From assembly GCA_019429105.1 (NCBI GenBank), contig JAHYJE010000007.1:26742-90741 (forward strand): a stretch of DNA of 64,000 nt, given 5' to 3'. Source of the DNA: Syntrophobacterales bacterium. Lineage in GTDB: Bacteria > Desulfobacterota > Syntrophia > Syntrophales > UBA5619. Position numbers and translations under genes: made by a program. Each line of letters opens with the position of its first letter. Within the stretch, counting starts at the first letter, position 1. The notes under the pieces are model-generated. The model saw nothing but the letters and a program-made list of their open reading frames with translations. It did not search any database and was not told where the DNA came from. Shown in pieces: positions 34,790-43,131 of this stretch.

Positions 34790-35203
34790 TCAGGCGCATT
34801 TTGCGCCGTGCTCCGCCTCCACCTTGATCGATACCCCGCCCCGCACCGCAAACTCCGCCGTTATCTTGCACCAGCGCGGCGAAAGGACTTCGAGCAGATC
34901 GTCAAGTATCGCATTGGCCACGTGTTCATGAAATACCCCCTGATCGCGAAAAGACCACAGGTATAGCTTCAACGACTTGGACTCCAGTATCTTTTGGTCG
35001 GGGATGTATTGAATCGTCAGAGCCGCAAAGTCCGGCTGCCCGGTTGCCGGGCACAGGCAGGTGAATTCATCTGAGCGCATGGTAATCAGATAATCGCGCC
35101 CCTGGTTGTGATTGGGAAACGTCTCTAATTTCCGGACGGGTTTTTTGTCCCCTCCCAGCAGGGTCAGCCCTTCCAGATCAGTTTTTTCGGTGATCGTTGA
35201 CAT
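34790..35203 (-). CDS. queF: NADPH-dependent 7-cyano-7-deazaguanine reductase
   Basis: 137 residues, the short unimodular QueF. Reduces preQ0 to preQ1 in queuosine synthesis. The catalytic cysteine and substrate region is DEFTCLCPATGQPDFA, followed by the QueF-specific ESKSLKLYLWSFRDQGVFHEHVAN. The two ends converge with fadD with a 57-bp gap. No other queuosine genes are in the window. Confidence 0.94.
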   Translation of the reverse strand: MSTITEKTDLEGLTLLGGDKKPVRKLETFPNHNQGRDYLITMRSDEFTCLCPATGQPDFAALTIQYIPDQKILESKSLKLYLWSFRDQGVFHEHVANAILDDLLEVLSPRWCKITAEFAVRGGVSIKVEAEHGAKCA

Positions 35204-35414
35204 TTATTTCCCTTCTTCATGAATATATTCGGCTCAATAAAAACGAGCCGTGTTTCGACACGAGCATCCCCAAAAATAAAGAAGCTTCTGAACGGATTTT
35301 ACCGCGTCGTTTGACCTTCTATATGAAACTGTTTGATCTTGTCCATATTTTTCTGGAAACAACTTTTTTATTGATAATCCTTCCTTCCTATGGTAAATGG
35401 CGAGCCCTGTTCAG

Positions 35415-35488
35415 TGGGGGATCGTTCAATGGTAGGACAACGGACTCTGACTCCGTGAATCGTGGTTCGAATCCACGTCTCCCAGCCA
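35415..35488 (+). tRNA. tRNA-Gln (CTG)
   Basis: 74 nt with encoded CCA. Acceptor TGGGGGA pairs with TCTCCCA, with one wobble. Anticodon CTG at 35447-35449 in loop CTCTGAC on an ACGGA/TCCGT stem; T-loop GGTTCGAATCC. Confidence 0.96.
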
Positions 35489-35493
35489 TAAAT

Positions 35494-35519
35494 AAAGGGC
35501 TCCCGCGAGGGGGCCCTTT
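35494..35519 (+). terminator. Terminator after tRNA-Gln
   Basis: AAAGGGCTCCC pairs with GGGGGCCCTTT around GCGA, followed by a short T/C tract. Compact, 5 bp after the tRNA. Confidence 0.7.
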
Positions 35520-35539
35520 CTGTTGGTCTCTACAAGTCT

Positions 35540-36018
35540 CTACGATGGTTTTGCATTGTATGCCCGGCCAAGAGGATCGCGGACGGCATGGGCAAGCTGC
35601 GCCTAGATCAACTCCGGCCTGACATGGAAGACTTCATCAAGGATGGTTCGCACCCTTGCCCGGAAGCCGTGTCCCGTCATGCGCTCGTTGTCATATCCGG
35701 AGTCCGCAATGTAACGTTGATGGTATTCTCGCTCATCGGTCGCGCCGTCGATCTGATAGAGGGGAAAACATATTTACCGTTGCCGGTGAGCGGATATATT
35801 TCCCGGAGTATTTCAAGGGCCTGTTTCGATAACGGAACGATGTGCGCTTGCTTCGTTTTCATCTTCTCTGTCGGGATGTTCCAGACGGCTTCATCAAGAT
35901 TGATCTCCGACAATTCAGCGCGTCTCAATTCGCCAGGTCTGACAAAGTTACCCCAATAGTTACCTCCAAAAAACTTGGATTCAGGGAAACAACATAACAT
36001 CATCCTGGACATAGACAA
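35540..36018 (-). pseudogene. Decayed P4-type tyrosine recombinase (integrase), C-terminal half
   Basis: Pieces of a phage/island integrase survive in different frames. 36018-35680: FVRPGELRRAELSEINLDEA through VPLSKQALEILREI and GKYVFPSIRS. Then, shifted: RMTGHGFRARVRTILDEV with the H-x-x-R box. Then, shifted again: QLAHAVRDPLGRAYNAKPS, ending TAG at 35542-35540. At least two frameshifts and a stop separate them. The N-terminal half is missing. It begins 52 bp from tRNA-Gln, a typical target, but no duplicated tRNA end was found. Confidence 0.8.
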
Positions 36019-36088
36019 GAAAAACCCGCTATTTCTAACGGGTTCTTTCTCTTCTTTGGACTGTAGAAAACAACATGAAACATGCTAT

Positions 36089-36182
36089 TGGCGGAGAGAG
36101 GGGGATTCGAACCCCCGTGAGAGCTTTTGGCCCCCAAATCGATTTCGAGTCGATCCCGTTACGACCACTTCGGTACCTCTCC
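36089..36182 (-). tRNA. tRNA-Ser (CGA)
   Basis: 94 nt including CCA. Class II tRNA with acceptor GGAGAGG/CTCTCC, D-arm ACCGAAGTGGTCGTAACGG, anticodon CGA in loop CTCGAAA on an ATCGA/ATCGAT-type stem, a long variable arm and GGTTCGAATCC. Confidence 0.96.
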
Positions 36183-36288
36183 GGTTCAGCAAGCCTTCCC
36201 GACCAAAGGGAAGGCTTTTATTAAGAATAATAATGGCAAGCGCTTTATTTATAGGACCGCGCATTGCCCGCTTCCTTCGGTAAGCTTT

Positions 36289-36786
36289 TTAACGCGGGGA
36301 GGATAACCTTTTCCGGCGAAAAAATCCACTTAAAATTTCTCCGCACGCTTCGTGTAAAACACCACCCTGAACGGCGACTGCGTGGTTGAGGCGCCGGTCG
36401 TCAAAAACATGATACAGGCTTTGGGCGGCGCCGTTTTTGGGATCGGCTGCCCCGAAGACAAGTCGCGCTATCCGGGTTTGAATGATGGCCCCGGCGCACA
36501 TCAGGCAGGGTTCCAGCGTAACGTAAAGGGTGGCGTCGGCGAGGCGGTAATTGCCGATTAGCGACGCGGCCGCGCGGATGGCGAGAATCTCGGCGTGGGC
36601 TGAGGGGTCGTGCAGGGCAATCGGACTGTTGCAGGCGGCGGCAAGCAATTCGTCATTCATTACAATAACCGCGCCGACCGGCACTTCGCCGTTGGCCAGG
36701 GCCAGCTCAGCCTGGGCGAAAGCCGCCTGCATCCATTTTTCATCCATCTCCGGACTGCCCTGGCAATTTTTTAATGCTTTTATCAT
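36289..36786 (-). CDS. tadA: tRNA-specific adenosine deaminase
   Basis: 165 residues (152 if started at MDEKWMQ, 36747). Converts A34 to inosine in tRNA-Arg(ACG). The zinc site is PSAHAEILAIRAA (His, catalytic Glu) and TLEPCLMCAGAI (two Cys); the C-terminal LSGFFRRKR helix is typical. The gene lies 107 bp from tRNA-Ser. The start codon is uncertain because neither candidate has a good ribosome-binding site. Confidence 0.93.
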   Translation of the reverse strand: MIKALKNCQGSPEMDEKWMQAAFAQAELALANGEVPVGAVIVMNDELLAAACNSPIALHDPSAHAEILAIRAAASLIGNYRLADATLYVTLEPCLMCAGAIIQTRIARLVFGAADPKNGAAQSLYHVFDDRRLNHAVAVQGGVLHEACGEILSGFFRRKRLSSPR

Positions 36787-36945
36787 TTTCGCGAGGAGTG
36801 ACTCTTTTTCGAATTAATTTTTCTCTGTTAACGTTTACACCTTTGACTTTTTACCGGAATGTAACCATAATACAAGGCAGAACGACAATTTACAGGCGGA
36901 AATCGGCTGCTTCATTTATAATTGCCCAACGGCTTGCGGTACACG

Positions 36946-37494
36946 ATGAAAAAGAAATTCCTGATTCTTTTTATTCTGTTTTCACTGACAATTCACGCAC
37001 TGGTGATCTTGCTTTCGCTCCGCCTCAAGCTGCCGGCAGTGACGCATCACGATCCGGTTATAAAGGTAGAGTTGAAAACGCCTCAGGAGGTGGAAAAACC
37101 CCGCGCCAGACATTCGAAAACGCCGACACGAACTTTTGCCGACGCTGGCACGGAAGCCGATCTCGCCAGTGAGGCGTCGGTGGGGCTCGAAAACCCCGGC
37201 GGCGTTTATGAACCTTATCTGCTGAAGATCCGCCGCCGGATCGAGAATCTTTGGTCATACCCGCCTCAGGCCCTCGCCGAAAACCGGGAGGGAAGCGCCG
37301 TAATCCGCTTTACCATAGCGGCGAACGGAACTCTGGCGGGCTCCACCGTACTCACCAGTTCCGGAAACTTTCTTCTTGATGAAGGGGCACTTGCCTGCAT
37401 CAGGGGCGCCTCGCCCTTTGACCCGCTGCCCGCCTCCTTCAATCTTTCGCGCCTCAATGTAACCGCCACCTTCAGTTACCGGATAAATCTCTGA
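36946..37494 (+). CDS. TonB-like protein with C-terminal TonB domain
   Basis: 182 residues from the ATG at 36946. One N-terminal membrane anchor (FLILFILFSLTIHALVILLSL), a charged periplasmic linker, then a TonB_C domain (YEPYLLKIRRRIENLWSYP, AVIRFTIAANGTLAGSTVLTSSG, DEGALACIRGASPFDPLP). TonB proteins couple inner-membrane energy to outer-membrane receptors or act in TolA-like roles. No ExbB/ExbD genes are adjacent, so the partner is unknown. Short proline-poor linker. Confidence 0.85.
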   Translation: MKKKFLILFILFSLTIHALVILLSLRLKLPAVTHHDPVIKVELKTPQEVEKPRARHSKTPTRTFADAGTEADLASEASVGLENPGGVYEPYLLKIRRRIENLWSYPPQALAENREGSAVIRFTIAANGTLAGSTVLTSSGNFLLDEGALACIRGASPFDPLPASFNLSRLNVTATFSYRINL

Positions 37495-37499
37495 ATGTA

Positions 37500-39104
37500 T
37501 CAGATTTCGGCAATGATTCCTGCCAGGTCCCGGCTCGTTTCGAGAAGCCGGTCGCGGAGCTCGACCTGCTCCACCCACCTCTTTTTCTCCAGCGCCTCCC
37601 GGCGGTTTTGAATCTGGGCAAGCCTTCCTTCGAGGTCGGAGATCAGGTACCCCCAGTCTATCCGTGGTTCGGCCTTTTCCGGGTAGGCAACCACTTTGGG
37701 CTGCATCCCCGGCGTCAGCGTTATCTCCTCAAGATAATCGGGGATCGCCGCTACGACGTCGAAACGTTCCTTGATCAGCCTCGCCAGTTCCTGCTGGGCT
37801 GTGTACTCGCCATGTGTCAGAAAAAGTTTGACATCCCTGTTTTTAAAATGTCCGAACCATTCCAGAAGCTGGGTTTGTCCGGAATGGGCGGAAAAGCCGT
37901 TAATCGTGAATATCTTCGCGCGTACGGCGACATCCTCGTTCAGAATGTGAATCTTTTCGGCGCCGTCGATGATCTTCCTGCCCGGCGTCCCCTGCGCCTG
38001 GAATCCGACAAAGACAACGCTTGCCCCCTCCCGCCAGAGGTTGTGGCGCAGATGGTGCTTGATGCGGCCGGCATTGGCCATGCCGCTTGCAGAGATGACG
38101 ATTGCCGGTCCCTGCGTATTGTTGATTGCAATCGATTCGGCGGTGGACTGGGTGTATTGGAGCCGGGGAAGCTGCAGCGGGTCGTCGCCGTTTTCGAGGA
38201 TTAGTCTGGTCTCCTCATCCATGTATTTTTTGCATTTCTTGAATATCTCCGTTGCCTGGATGGCAAGCGGGCTGTCCACATACACGGGGATGTCGGGAAG
38301 GCGGCCATCCTTCGCCAGCAGGTGCAGAGAGTAGATCATCTCCTGGGTGCGTTCGACGGCGAAGGCCGGAATGATCACCTTTTCCTTCCGTTTGTAACTG
38401 TACGCAATCGCTTCCGCAAGTTCTTCAAGACTGTCCTTTTCATCCTTGTGGTTGCGGTTGCCGTAGGTGGACTCCATAAAGAGGAAATCCGCCTCTTCGA
38501 TAACAACCGGATCGCGGACGATGAGTTGCGACGGCCTGCCTATGTCCCCGGAAAAGACGATTTTGCTCTGTTTCCCATCCTCGGTAAGGGACAGTTCCAT
38601 CATCGCCGCGCCAAGGATATGGCCCGCATCCCGGAACGTAACCGTCAAGCCGGGAAACGGCGAAAAAGCTTCATCATAGGTGATTGCGGAAAAAAGGGGG
38701 AAGGAGTCCATTGCGTCTTTCTGCACATAGAGCGGGGTGCTGATGGATTCCCCGTGACGCCGCCGTTTTACGCTTTTCCATTGCGCTTCCATCTCCTGGA
38801 TGTGGGCGCTGTCCAGAAGCATGATATGGAGAAGCTCCCGGGTGGGGGGCGTCATGTATATCTTGCCCTTGAATCCCTTCTGCACGAGGCGGGGAATCAG
38901 GCCGGAATGATCAATATGGGCGTGGGTCAACAGGACAAATTCGATTTCATGGGGGTTATAAATATCAACATCCCAGTTGCGCTTTTCTATCTCCTCGTTG
39001 CCCTGATGCATGCCGCAGTCAATGGCAAACCTGTGCCCCGCCGCTTCGACAATATAACAGGAACCGGTAACCGTCCTTGCCGCGCCCATCAGTTTTACCT
39101 TCAT
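37500..39104 (-). CDS. Metallo-beta-lactamase fold beta-CASP ribonuclease-like hydrolase
   Basis: 534 residues from the ATG at 39104. The N-terminal MBL domain has the zinc ligands HAHIDHSG (near residue 58) and GDIGRP; the inserted beta-CASP domain follows; the C-terminal part has GMANAGRIKHHL and GFSAHSGQTQL. A charged C-terminal extension of about 70 residues follows. Family members cleave RNA and resemble CPSF-73 (YSH1/mRNA 3'-processing); substrates in bacteria are mostly unknown. The earlier in-frame codons (to 39215) include the dispersed repeat motif and are probably untranslated. Confidence 0.88.
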   Translation of the reverse strand: MKVKLMGAARTVTGSCYIVEAAGHRFAIDCGMHQGNEEIEKRNWDVDIYNPHEIEFVLLTHAHIDHSGLIPRLVQKGFKGKIYMTPPTRELLHIMLLDSAHIQEMEAQWKSVKRRRHGESISTPLYVQKDAMDSFPLFSAITYDEAFSPFPGLTVTFRDAGHILGAAMMELSLTEDGKQSKIVFSGDIGRPSQLIVRDPVVIEEADFLFMESTYGNRNHKDEKDSLEELAEAIAYSYKRKEKVIIPAFAVERTQEMIYSLHLLAKDGRLPDIPVYVDSPLAIQATEIFKKCKKYMDEETRLILENGDDPLQLPRLQYTQSTAESIAINNTQGPAIVISASGMANAGRIKHHLRHNLWREGASVVFVGFQAQGTPGRKIIDGAEKIHILNEDVAVRAKIFTINGFSAHSGQTQLLEWFGHFKNRDVKLFLTHGEYTAQQELARLIKERFDVVAAIPDYLEEITLTPGMQPKVVAYPEKAEPRIDWGYLISDLEGRLAQIQNRREALEKKRWVEQVELRDRLLETSRDLAGIIAEI

Positions 39105-39155
39105 TTTCCGCCTCGCTGTTTTATTTTTTTCATTGTCCCGAAAAGGAACCCTGCC

Positions 39156-39178
39156 ATGAACATTAAACTGCATTTTCC
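39156..39178 (+). repeat. Dispersed ATGAACATTAAACT motif, single unit
   Basis: ATGAACATTAAACTGCATTT followed by TCC, upstream of the beta-CASP gene. Differs from the MITE-internal unit at two positions. Confidence 0.5.
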
Positions 39179-39286
39179 GCGTCGCTTCCCTATCATAACC
39201 CTTTCGAAACCGCAATTGTTCTTTCCCCGCAAAAGCGGCAGAGCCATTCTTTGTTCCTCATTCTGCCAGTTTTGCTAAATGCGGCT

Positions 39287-39315
39287 TGACAAAAGTCTTG
39301 TCCAGTCCTATAGAT
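39287..39315 (+). promoter_or_regulatory. Promoter for gltX
   Basis: TTGACA (39287-39292), 17-bp spacer, TATAGA (39310-39315). About 127 bp of leader precede the gltX ATG; nothing structured is obvious in that leader. Confidence 0.75.
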
Positions 39316-39441
39316 GGCGGCTTGTTTGGCTTTATTTGTAAAATATTGAAGATTACGGAGACCAATCGCAAGAAGGACAGTGGAATTGCAGCGCTGAAAA
39401 TGGATGTGTTCAGGGAAACAATTTCCGGAAGGTTAAAAATC

Positions 39442-40854
39442 ATGAACGACGAAAAAATAAGAACGCGTTTTGCCCCGTCTCCGACGGGTTATCTCCATAT
39501 CGGCGGCGCCAGAACGGCCCTTTTTAACTGGCTTTTTACACGGCGGTACAACGGCACTTTTGTTTTGAGAATAGAAGACACCGATCAGGTGCGCTCCACG
39601 GATGAATCGACGCAGGCGATTCTGGATGCGATGCGTTGGCTGGGGCTGAACTGGGACGAGGGGCCATATTTTCAGGCAGAGCGGGTGTCTATTCACCGGC
39701 AGATGGTGGAAAAACTGATCGACGAGGGGAAGGCCTACTACTGTGACTGCACCCCGGATGAGCTCGACGCAAAAAGGAAAAAAGCCCTTGCCGAGGGAAG
39801 AAAACCCAAATACGATGGCTGTTGTCGGGACAGGGGACTGAAAAAATCGGCCAACACGGTCGTGCGGTTCCGCTGTCCGGAGGTAGGCGTCACGGTTGTC
39901 CGCGATCTGATCAAAGGGGGGATCTCCTTCAATAACGATGAACTTGACGACCTGATCATCGAGAGAACGGACGGGTATCCTACCTACAATTTCGCAGTCG
40001 TCGTTGATGACGCGCAGATGGCAATCACCCATGTTATCCGGGGCGACGACCATGTCAATAATACGCCCAAGCAGATACTGCTCTATGAGGCGCTTGGGTA
40101 CGATATCCCGCTGTTTGGGCATGTTCCGATGATTCTCGGCTCTGACAAGGCGCGTCTGAGCAAAAGGCACGGGGCGACGTCGGTTATGGCATACAAGGAT
40201 ATGGGTTTTCTCCCCGAGGCCCTGGTGAATTATCTCGTCCGTCTGGGCTGGTCGCACGGCGATCAGGAGATTTTTACGATAGAAGATCTCATTCGCGAGT
40301 TTTCGCTGGAGTCGGTCGGTAAATCGCCGGCCGTTTTCAACCCGGAGAAACTCCTCTGGCTGAATCAGCATTACATAAAAAATTATCCCCAGGAGAAGCT
40401 CATCGCCGCGGTGACCCCTTTTTGGGCTGAAAAAGGCTTTAATCTTGCCGATGGCGAATTTGTCCGCAAGGCGATGGAAAACCTCCGCACCCGGTCGCGG
40501 ACGATCGTGGAGATGGCCGATTCCGGAGCGTTCTTCTTCAAGGATGAGGTGGAATACGAACCGGCGGCGGCGGAGAAATTTTTGACGGCGGAGTATTTGG
40601 GACATCTGGAGGCGGTAGCCGAAAAGCTTCCCGGCGTTGCCGATTATACAAAAGACGGCATCGAGATTTTTCTGCGGGCGCTGGCCGAGGAGCGGGGCAC
40701 AAAGCTCAAGTGGCTGGCCCAGGCCTTGCGGGTTACCCTGACCGGAAAGACGGTAAGCCCCGGGATAGACGAGATTATGGCAACCATCGGCAAAAAGCGC
40801 GTCCTGGGAAAGATAAACAAGGCGGTCGATTACATCAAGGCCCGCAGTAATTGA
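39442..40854 (+). CDS. gltX: Glutamyl-tRNA synthetase
   Basis: 470 residues. Class I synthetase with the HIGH-like RFAPSPTGYLHIGGARTALFNWL (residues 7-29) and KMSKS-like DKARLSKRHGATSVMAY (near 235). A zinc-like C-terminal cluster appears as YYCDCTPDE and YDGCCRDRG. The start MNDEKIRTRF follows GGAAGG with 9-bp spacing, so the longer open frame from 39286 is leader. tRNA-Glu lies 128 bp downstream in the same direction, a nice functional pairing. Whether it is a discriminating enzyme is not readable. Confidence 0.96.
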   Translation: MNDEKIRTRFAPSPTGYLHIGGARTALFNWLFTRRYNGTFVLRIEDTDQVRSTDESTQAILDAMRWLGLNWDEGPYFQAERVSIHRQMVEKLIDEGKAYYCDCTPDELDAKRKKALAEGRKPKYDGCCRDRGLKKSANTVVRFRCPEVGVTVVRDLIKGGISFNNDELDDLIIERTDGYPTYNFAVVVDDAQMAITHVIRGDDHVNNTPKQILLYEALGYDIPLFGHVPMILGSDKARLSKRHGATSVMAYKDMGFLPEALVNYLVRLGWSHGDQEIFTIEDLIREFSLESVGKSPAVFNPEKLLWLNQHYIKNYPQEKLIAAVTPFWAEKGFNLADGEFVRKAMENLRTRSRTIVEMADSGAFFFKDEVEYEPAAAEKFLTAEYLGHLEAVAEKLPGVADYTKDGIEIFLRALAEERGTKLKWLAQALRVTLTGKTVSPGIDEIMATIGKKRVLGKINKAVDYIKARSN

Positions 40855-40866
40855 TCAACTTTGATC

Positions 40867-40895
40867 TTGACAATTTGCCATTACTCAATTAGAAA
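40867..40895 (+). promoter_or_regulatory. Promoter for tRNA-Glu
   Basis: TTGACA (40867-40872), 17-bp spacer, TAGAAA (40890-40895), starting 13 bp after the gltX stop and 88 bp before the mature tRNA. Confidence 0.6.
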
Positions 40896-40982
40896 GCACC
40901 TTCCACACGCGGTGTTGCCGCAGGGACGGTTGGCTGGTTTTTTGCTTATGGCCCAGCGGGTGCAACGATAATCATAAACCAT

Positions 40983-41057
40983 GGTCCCATCGTCTAGTGG
41001 TTAGGACGCTGGCCTCTCACGCCGGAAACCGGGGTTCAAGCCCCCGTGGGACTACCA
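40983..41057 (+). tRNA. tRNA-Glu (CTC)
   Basis: 75 nt with encoded CCA. Acceptor GGTCCCA/TGGGACT has a G-U first pair. D-arm TCGTCTAGTGGTTAGGA is typical of Glu. Anticodon CTC at 41016-41018; T-arm CGGGGGTTCAAGCCCCCG-like. Confidence 0.95.
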
Positions 41058-41071
41058 AAAATGAAAACAGT

Positions 41072-41101
41072 GGGTTCGGTGTTGTTCCCGGACCCTTTTT
41101 C
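41072..41101 (+). terminator. Terminator after tRNA-Glu
   Basis: GGGTTCGG (41072-41079) and CCGGACCC (41088-41095) with one wobble pair, followed by TTTTTC. Confidence 0.75.
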
Positions 41102-41204
41102 TATTACTGAAAGTACTTTCCCCAGTACTAATCCCCGGTAGGCAATAAAAAAGGGTCGCATGACCCATATATCCCATCGCCTGACTTTATCGCCTCCGAC
41201 CAAT

Positions 41205-41954
41205 TTACCGTTCGCGCGTCTCTCCACCCCTGCGTTTTCGCAGGAAGGCCATGGTTCGCGAACGGCCAAACGGGCTATCTTGATGCCTGCTCCAAAGGTG
41301 CCGCAAATCTTGCTCCGTATCGATATCGTGCCACACCGGCGTCAGGTGGAATATACATTCTCTGTCGCGCAGACGGGCCAAGGTTTCTTCCAAAACGCTG
41401 TTTTCTCCCCGGGGAAGTTCGTTGAAAACAGCCGGAGCAAACGCCGCGGCGCGAAAGCCGATCAGATAATAGCCGCCGTCGCAGGCCGGGCCAACGACTG
41501 CGTCCTGTCCGTTTTCCAGCGCCTGAAAAGCCTCCTCGATCACCTCTGCGGTCAGATCCGGCGAATCGCTCCCAATAAGCAGGGACGCAGCAAATCCCTT
41601 TGCAAAGCATGTTTTAAAGGCATTTGCCATCCTTTCCCCGAGCCCTTCCCCTTTTTGCGGCGTATAGGCGAAGCGTTTGCCAAATCGGTCGCTGATCTCG
41701 AACTCACTTTCTGCCGGCGTGAAGAAAATCTCCAGATGGCAGTTCACCGGGGCCAGCGCCTCCAGCAGATCGTCCACGAAACAGCCGTAAAGTTCGGCGG
41801 CAAAAGAATCGCCGCAGGTCCCGGCCAGTCTGGTCTTGACCTTCCCCGGCTGGGGAGCGCGGACAAAGACCGCCAGACAACGGTTCTGATGTGCAGGATT
41901 GTTCAGCATTATGCCGGTCACTATTTTCCCAACGGGGTAAAAATCATCTCTCAC
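41205..41954 (-). CDS. DUF2064 / TIGR04282-type glycosyltransferase A protein
   Basis: 249 residues from GTG (41954); an ATG at 41909 is an alternative. GT-A nucleotide-diphospho-sugar transferase fold with FVRAPQPGKVKTRLA, SLLIGSDSPDL and AVVGPACDGGYYLIGF, all DUF2064 hallmarks. TIGRFAM names this group an arsenosugar-biosynthesis glycosyltransferase from its genomic association, but the activity is not proven in general. It is followed on the same strand by what remains of the usual partner GT2 (41989-42303). Confidence 0.85.
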   Translation of the reverse strand: MRDDFYPVGKIVTGIMLNNPAHQNRCLAVFVRAPQPGKVKTRLAGTCGDSFAAELYGCFVDDLLEALAPVNCHLEIFFTPAESEFEISDRFGKRFAYTPQKGEGLGERMANAFKTCFAKGFAASLLIGSDSPDLTAEVIEEAFQALENGQDAVVGPACDGGYYLIGFRAAAFAPAVFNELPRGENSVLEETLARLRDRECIFHLTPVWHDIDTEQDLRHLWSRHQDSPFGRSRTMAFLRKRRGGETRER

Positions 41955-41988
41955 GGGTTTTGAATTTCTTATGGAGCAAGAAGAATCT

Positions 41989-42303
41989 TCATGGCCCTTC
42001 CCGGTAAAACCGCGCGAGCCGCTCCGGCGTCACTCCGCAAAGGTACATAATCATCAGAAACCAGTTTCGCAACGTGCCGAAGGCCAGACCCTCTTTTTCC
42101 CAGCGCCGCGCCGACGTCATCACCGGCTCCCGGAAAATGGCAATCCTCTGCCCGCTTTGTTTGATCCTCTGCATGAGCTCCACATCTTCCATAATCGGAA
42201 TCTCCTTAAACCCTCCGAGGCGCCGAAAGTAGGAAGTCCTTATGAAGATTGCCTGATCGCCGTAGGGGATTCTCGTCAGACGCGAACGCAAGCTGGCAGC
42301 CAT
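41989..42303 (-). pseudogene. Truncated GT2 (TIGR04283-type) glycosyltransferase, C-terminal part only
   Basis: 104 codons: RIPYGDQAIFIRTSYFRRLG, then GGFKEIPIMEDVELMQRIKQ and TSARRWEKEGLAFGTLRNW. This is the last ~100 residues of a family of about 220-230; the N-terminal GT-A nucleotide-binding half is missing. It starts abruptly 25 bp from the end of the Crp/Fnr gene, so a deletion joined the two. The neighbour DUF2064 gene is the usual partner. Confidence 0.8.
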
Positions 42304-42328
42304 TTCGATAATGCCGCGTCTGTCCGAT

Positions 42329-43009
42329 TCAGGGCATTCGTCGTCTTAAAGATTCTAAATCTTTGATTATAATAGTATTTCGTAATGTTGACACACAGCC
42401 CTTATCGCGGAGTATTCTTAATTCTTTATTGATGCTCTCCCGGGAGACACCGAGGATGTTTCCCAATTCCTGCTGGGAGATAATCACCGAAAAGGATTCC
42501 GGATGATTTTCATAAGCGGATTGCGGCGCCGCCATTTCGACGAGTTGTTTTGCCAGCCGCGCCGATAAATTGAGGAAACACATCTCCGCCAACTGATCGT
42601 CGGTCTTGCGTAATCTCTTGGAGAGGGAGTGAAGGATGGCGCGGACGGCGTTTTCATTTTTTCCCAGAAAGAAAAGAAAATCCTTGCGGTTAAGGGCGTA
42701 GAGCTGAGAATCCTCAAGCGCCGCCGCATCGGCCGAGCGGGGCAGTCCATCAAGCAGTGCCATTTCCCCCAGAAATTCCCCTGGACCAAGAATCGCCAGC
42801 GTTACTTTCTCCCTCCTTCTGGATACGGATATTTTTATTCTCCCCTGCAAAATGATGTAAAAAGCCGTTCCTTCATCGCCCTGGCGAAAGAGGAGCTCAT
42901 GTTTTTTGATGCTCTTGCGCCGCAGGAGGCCGGCCAAAAGTTCCCGCTCCGCCTCGGTCAGCAAGGCAAATAATGGGATAGTTTTAAGTATATTGATCAG
43001 CGCAATCAA
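42329..43009 (-). CDS. Crp/Fnr-family transcriptional regulator
   Basis: 226 residues. N-terminal cyclic-nucleotide-binding fold (RQGDEGTAFYIILQGRIKI, GPGEFLGEMALLDGLPRSADAAA) with the conserved PRSA-like phosphate segment. C-terminal winged helix with ISQQELGNILGVSRESINKELRIL as recognition region (near residues 173-195). Fnr-type N-terminal cysteines are absent, so it is CRP-like rather than oxygen-sensing. A perfect TGTGA-N6-TCACA site lies 15 bp upstream of its start, suggesting autoregulation. Confidence 0.9.
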   Translation of the reverse strand: MIALINILKTIPLFALLTEAERELLAGLLRRKSIKKHELLFRQGDEGTAFYIILQGRIKISVSRRREKVTLAILGPGEFLGEMALLDGLPRSADAAALEDSQLYALNRKDFLFFLGKNENAVRAILHSLSKRLRKTDDQLAEMCFLNLSARLAKQLVEMAAPQSAYENHPESFSVIISQQELGNILGVSRESINKELRILRDKGCVSTLRNTIIIKDLESLRRRMP

Positions 43010-43023
43010 TTGCTCACCTAATC

Positions 43024-43039
43024 TGTGAAGAACATCACA
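43024..43039. promoter_or_regulatory. CRP-type palindrome upstream of the Crp/Fnr gene
   Basis: TGTGA-AGAACA-TCACA, the consensus half-sites of CRP, ending 15 bp before the regulator ATG (minus strand). A second TGAATGTGAAG lies just beyond. Also 43 bp from the -35 of the rightward promoter before arsC. Confidence 0.65.
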
Positions 43040-43081
43040 AAGTGAATGTGAAGAAGTTCAAATATTTAACTGAAATTACCA

Positions 43082-43110
43082 TTGACTATAGGATAATTCA
43101 TCTTTATTCT
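43082..43110 (+). promoter_or_regulatory. Rightward promoter upstream of MITE copy 1
   Basis: TTGACT (43082-43087), 17-bp spacer, TATTCT (43105-43110). If it drives arsC, the MITE lies entirely in the 5' untranslated leader. Confidence 0.5.
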
Positions 43111-43131
43111 ACAGGCAAGGGAATTTACCAG

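Noticed and set aside
34790..35240. preQ1 riboswitch before queF
   Set aside because: The short minus-strand leader before queF shows no compact pseudoknot-like or conserved preQ1 aptamer sequence that I can recognise.
35197..35622. 141-codon plus-strand frame
   Set aside because: Spans tRNA-Gln and its terminator, so it cannot be a real gene.
35489..36088. Attachment site for the decayed island
   Set aside because: I looked for a repeat of the tRNA-Gln or tRNA-Ser 3' end on the far side of the integrase remnant and saw none.
39433..40605. 390-codon minus-strand frame
   Set aside because: Antisense to gltX; shadow frame with no family likeness.
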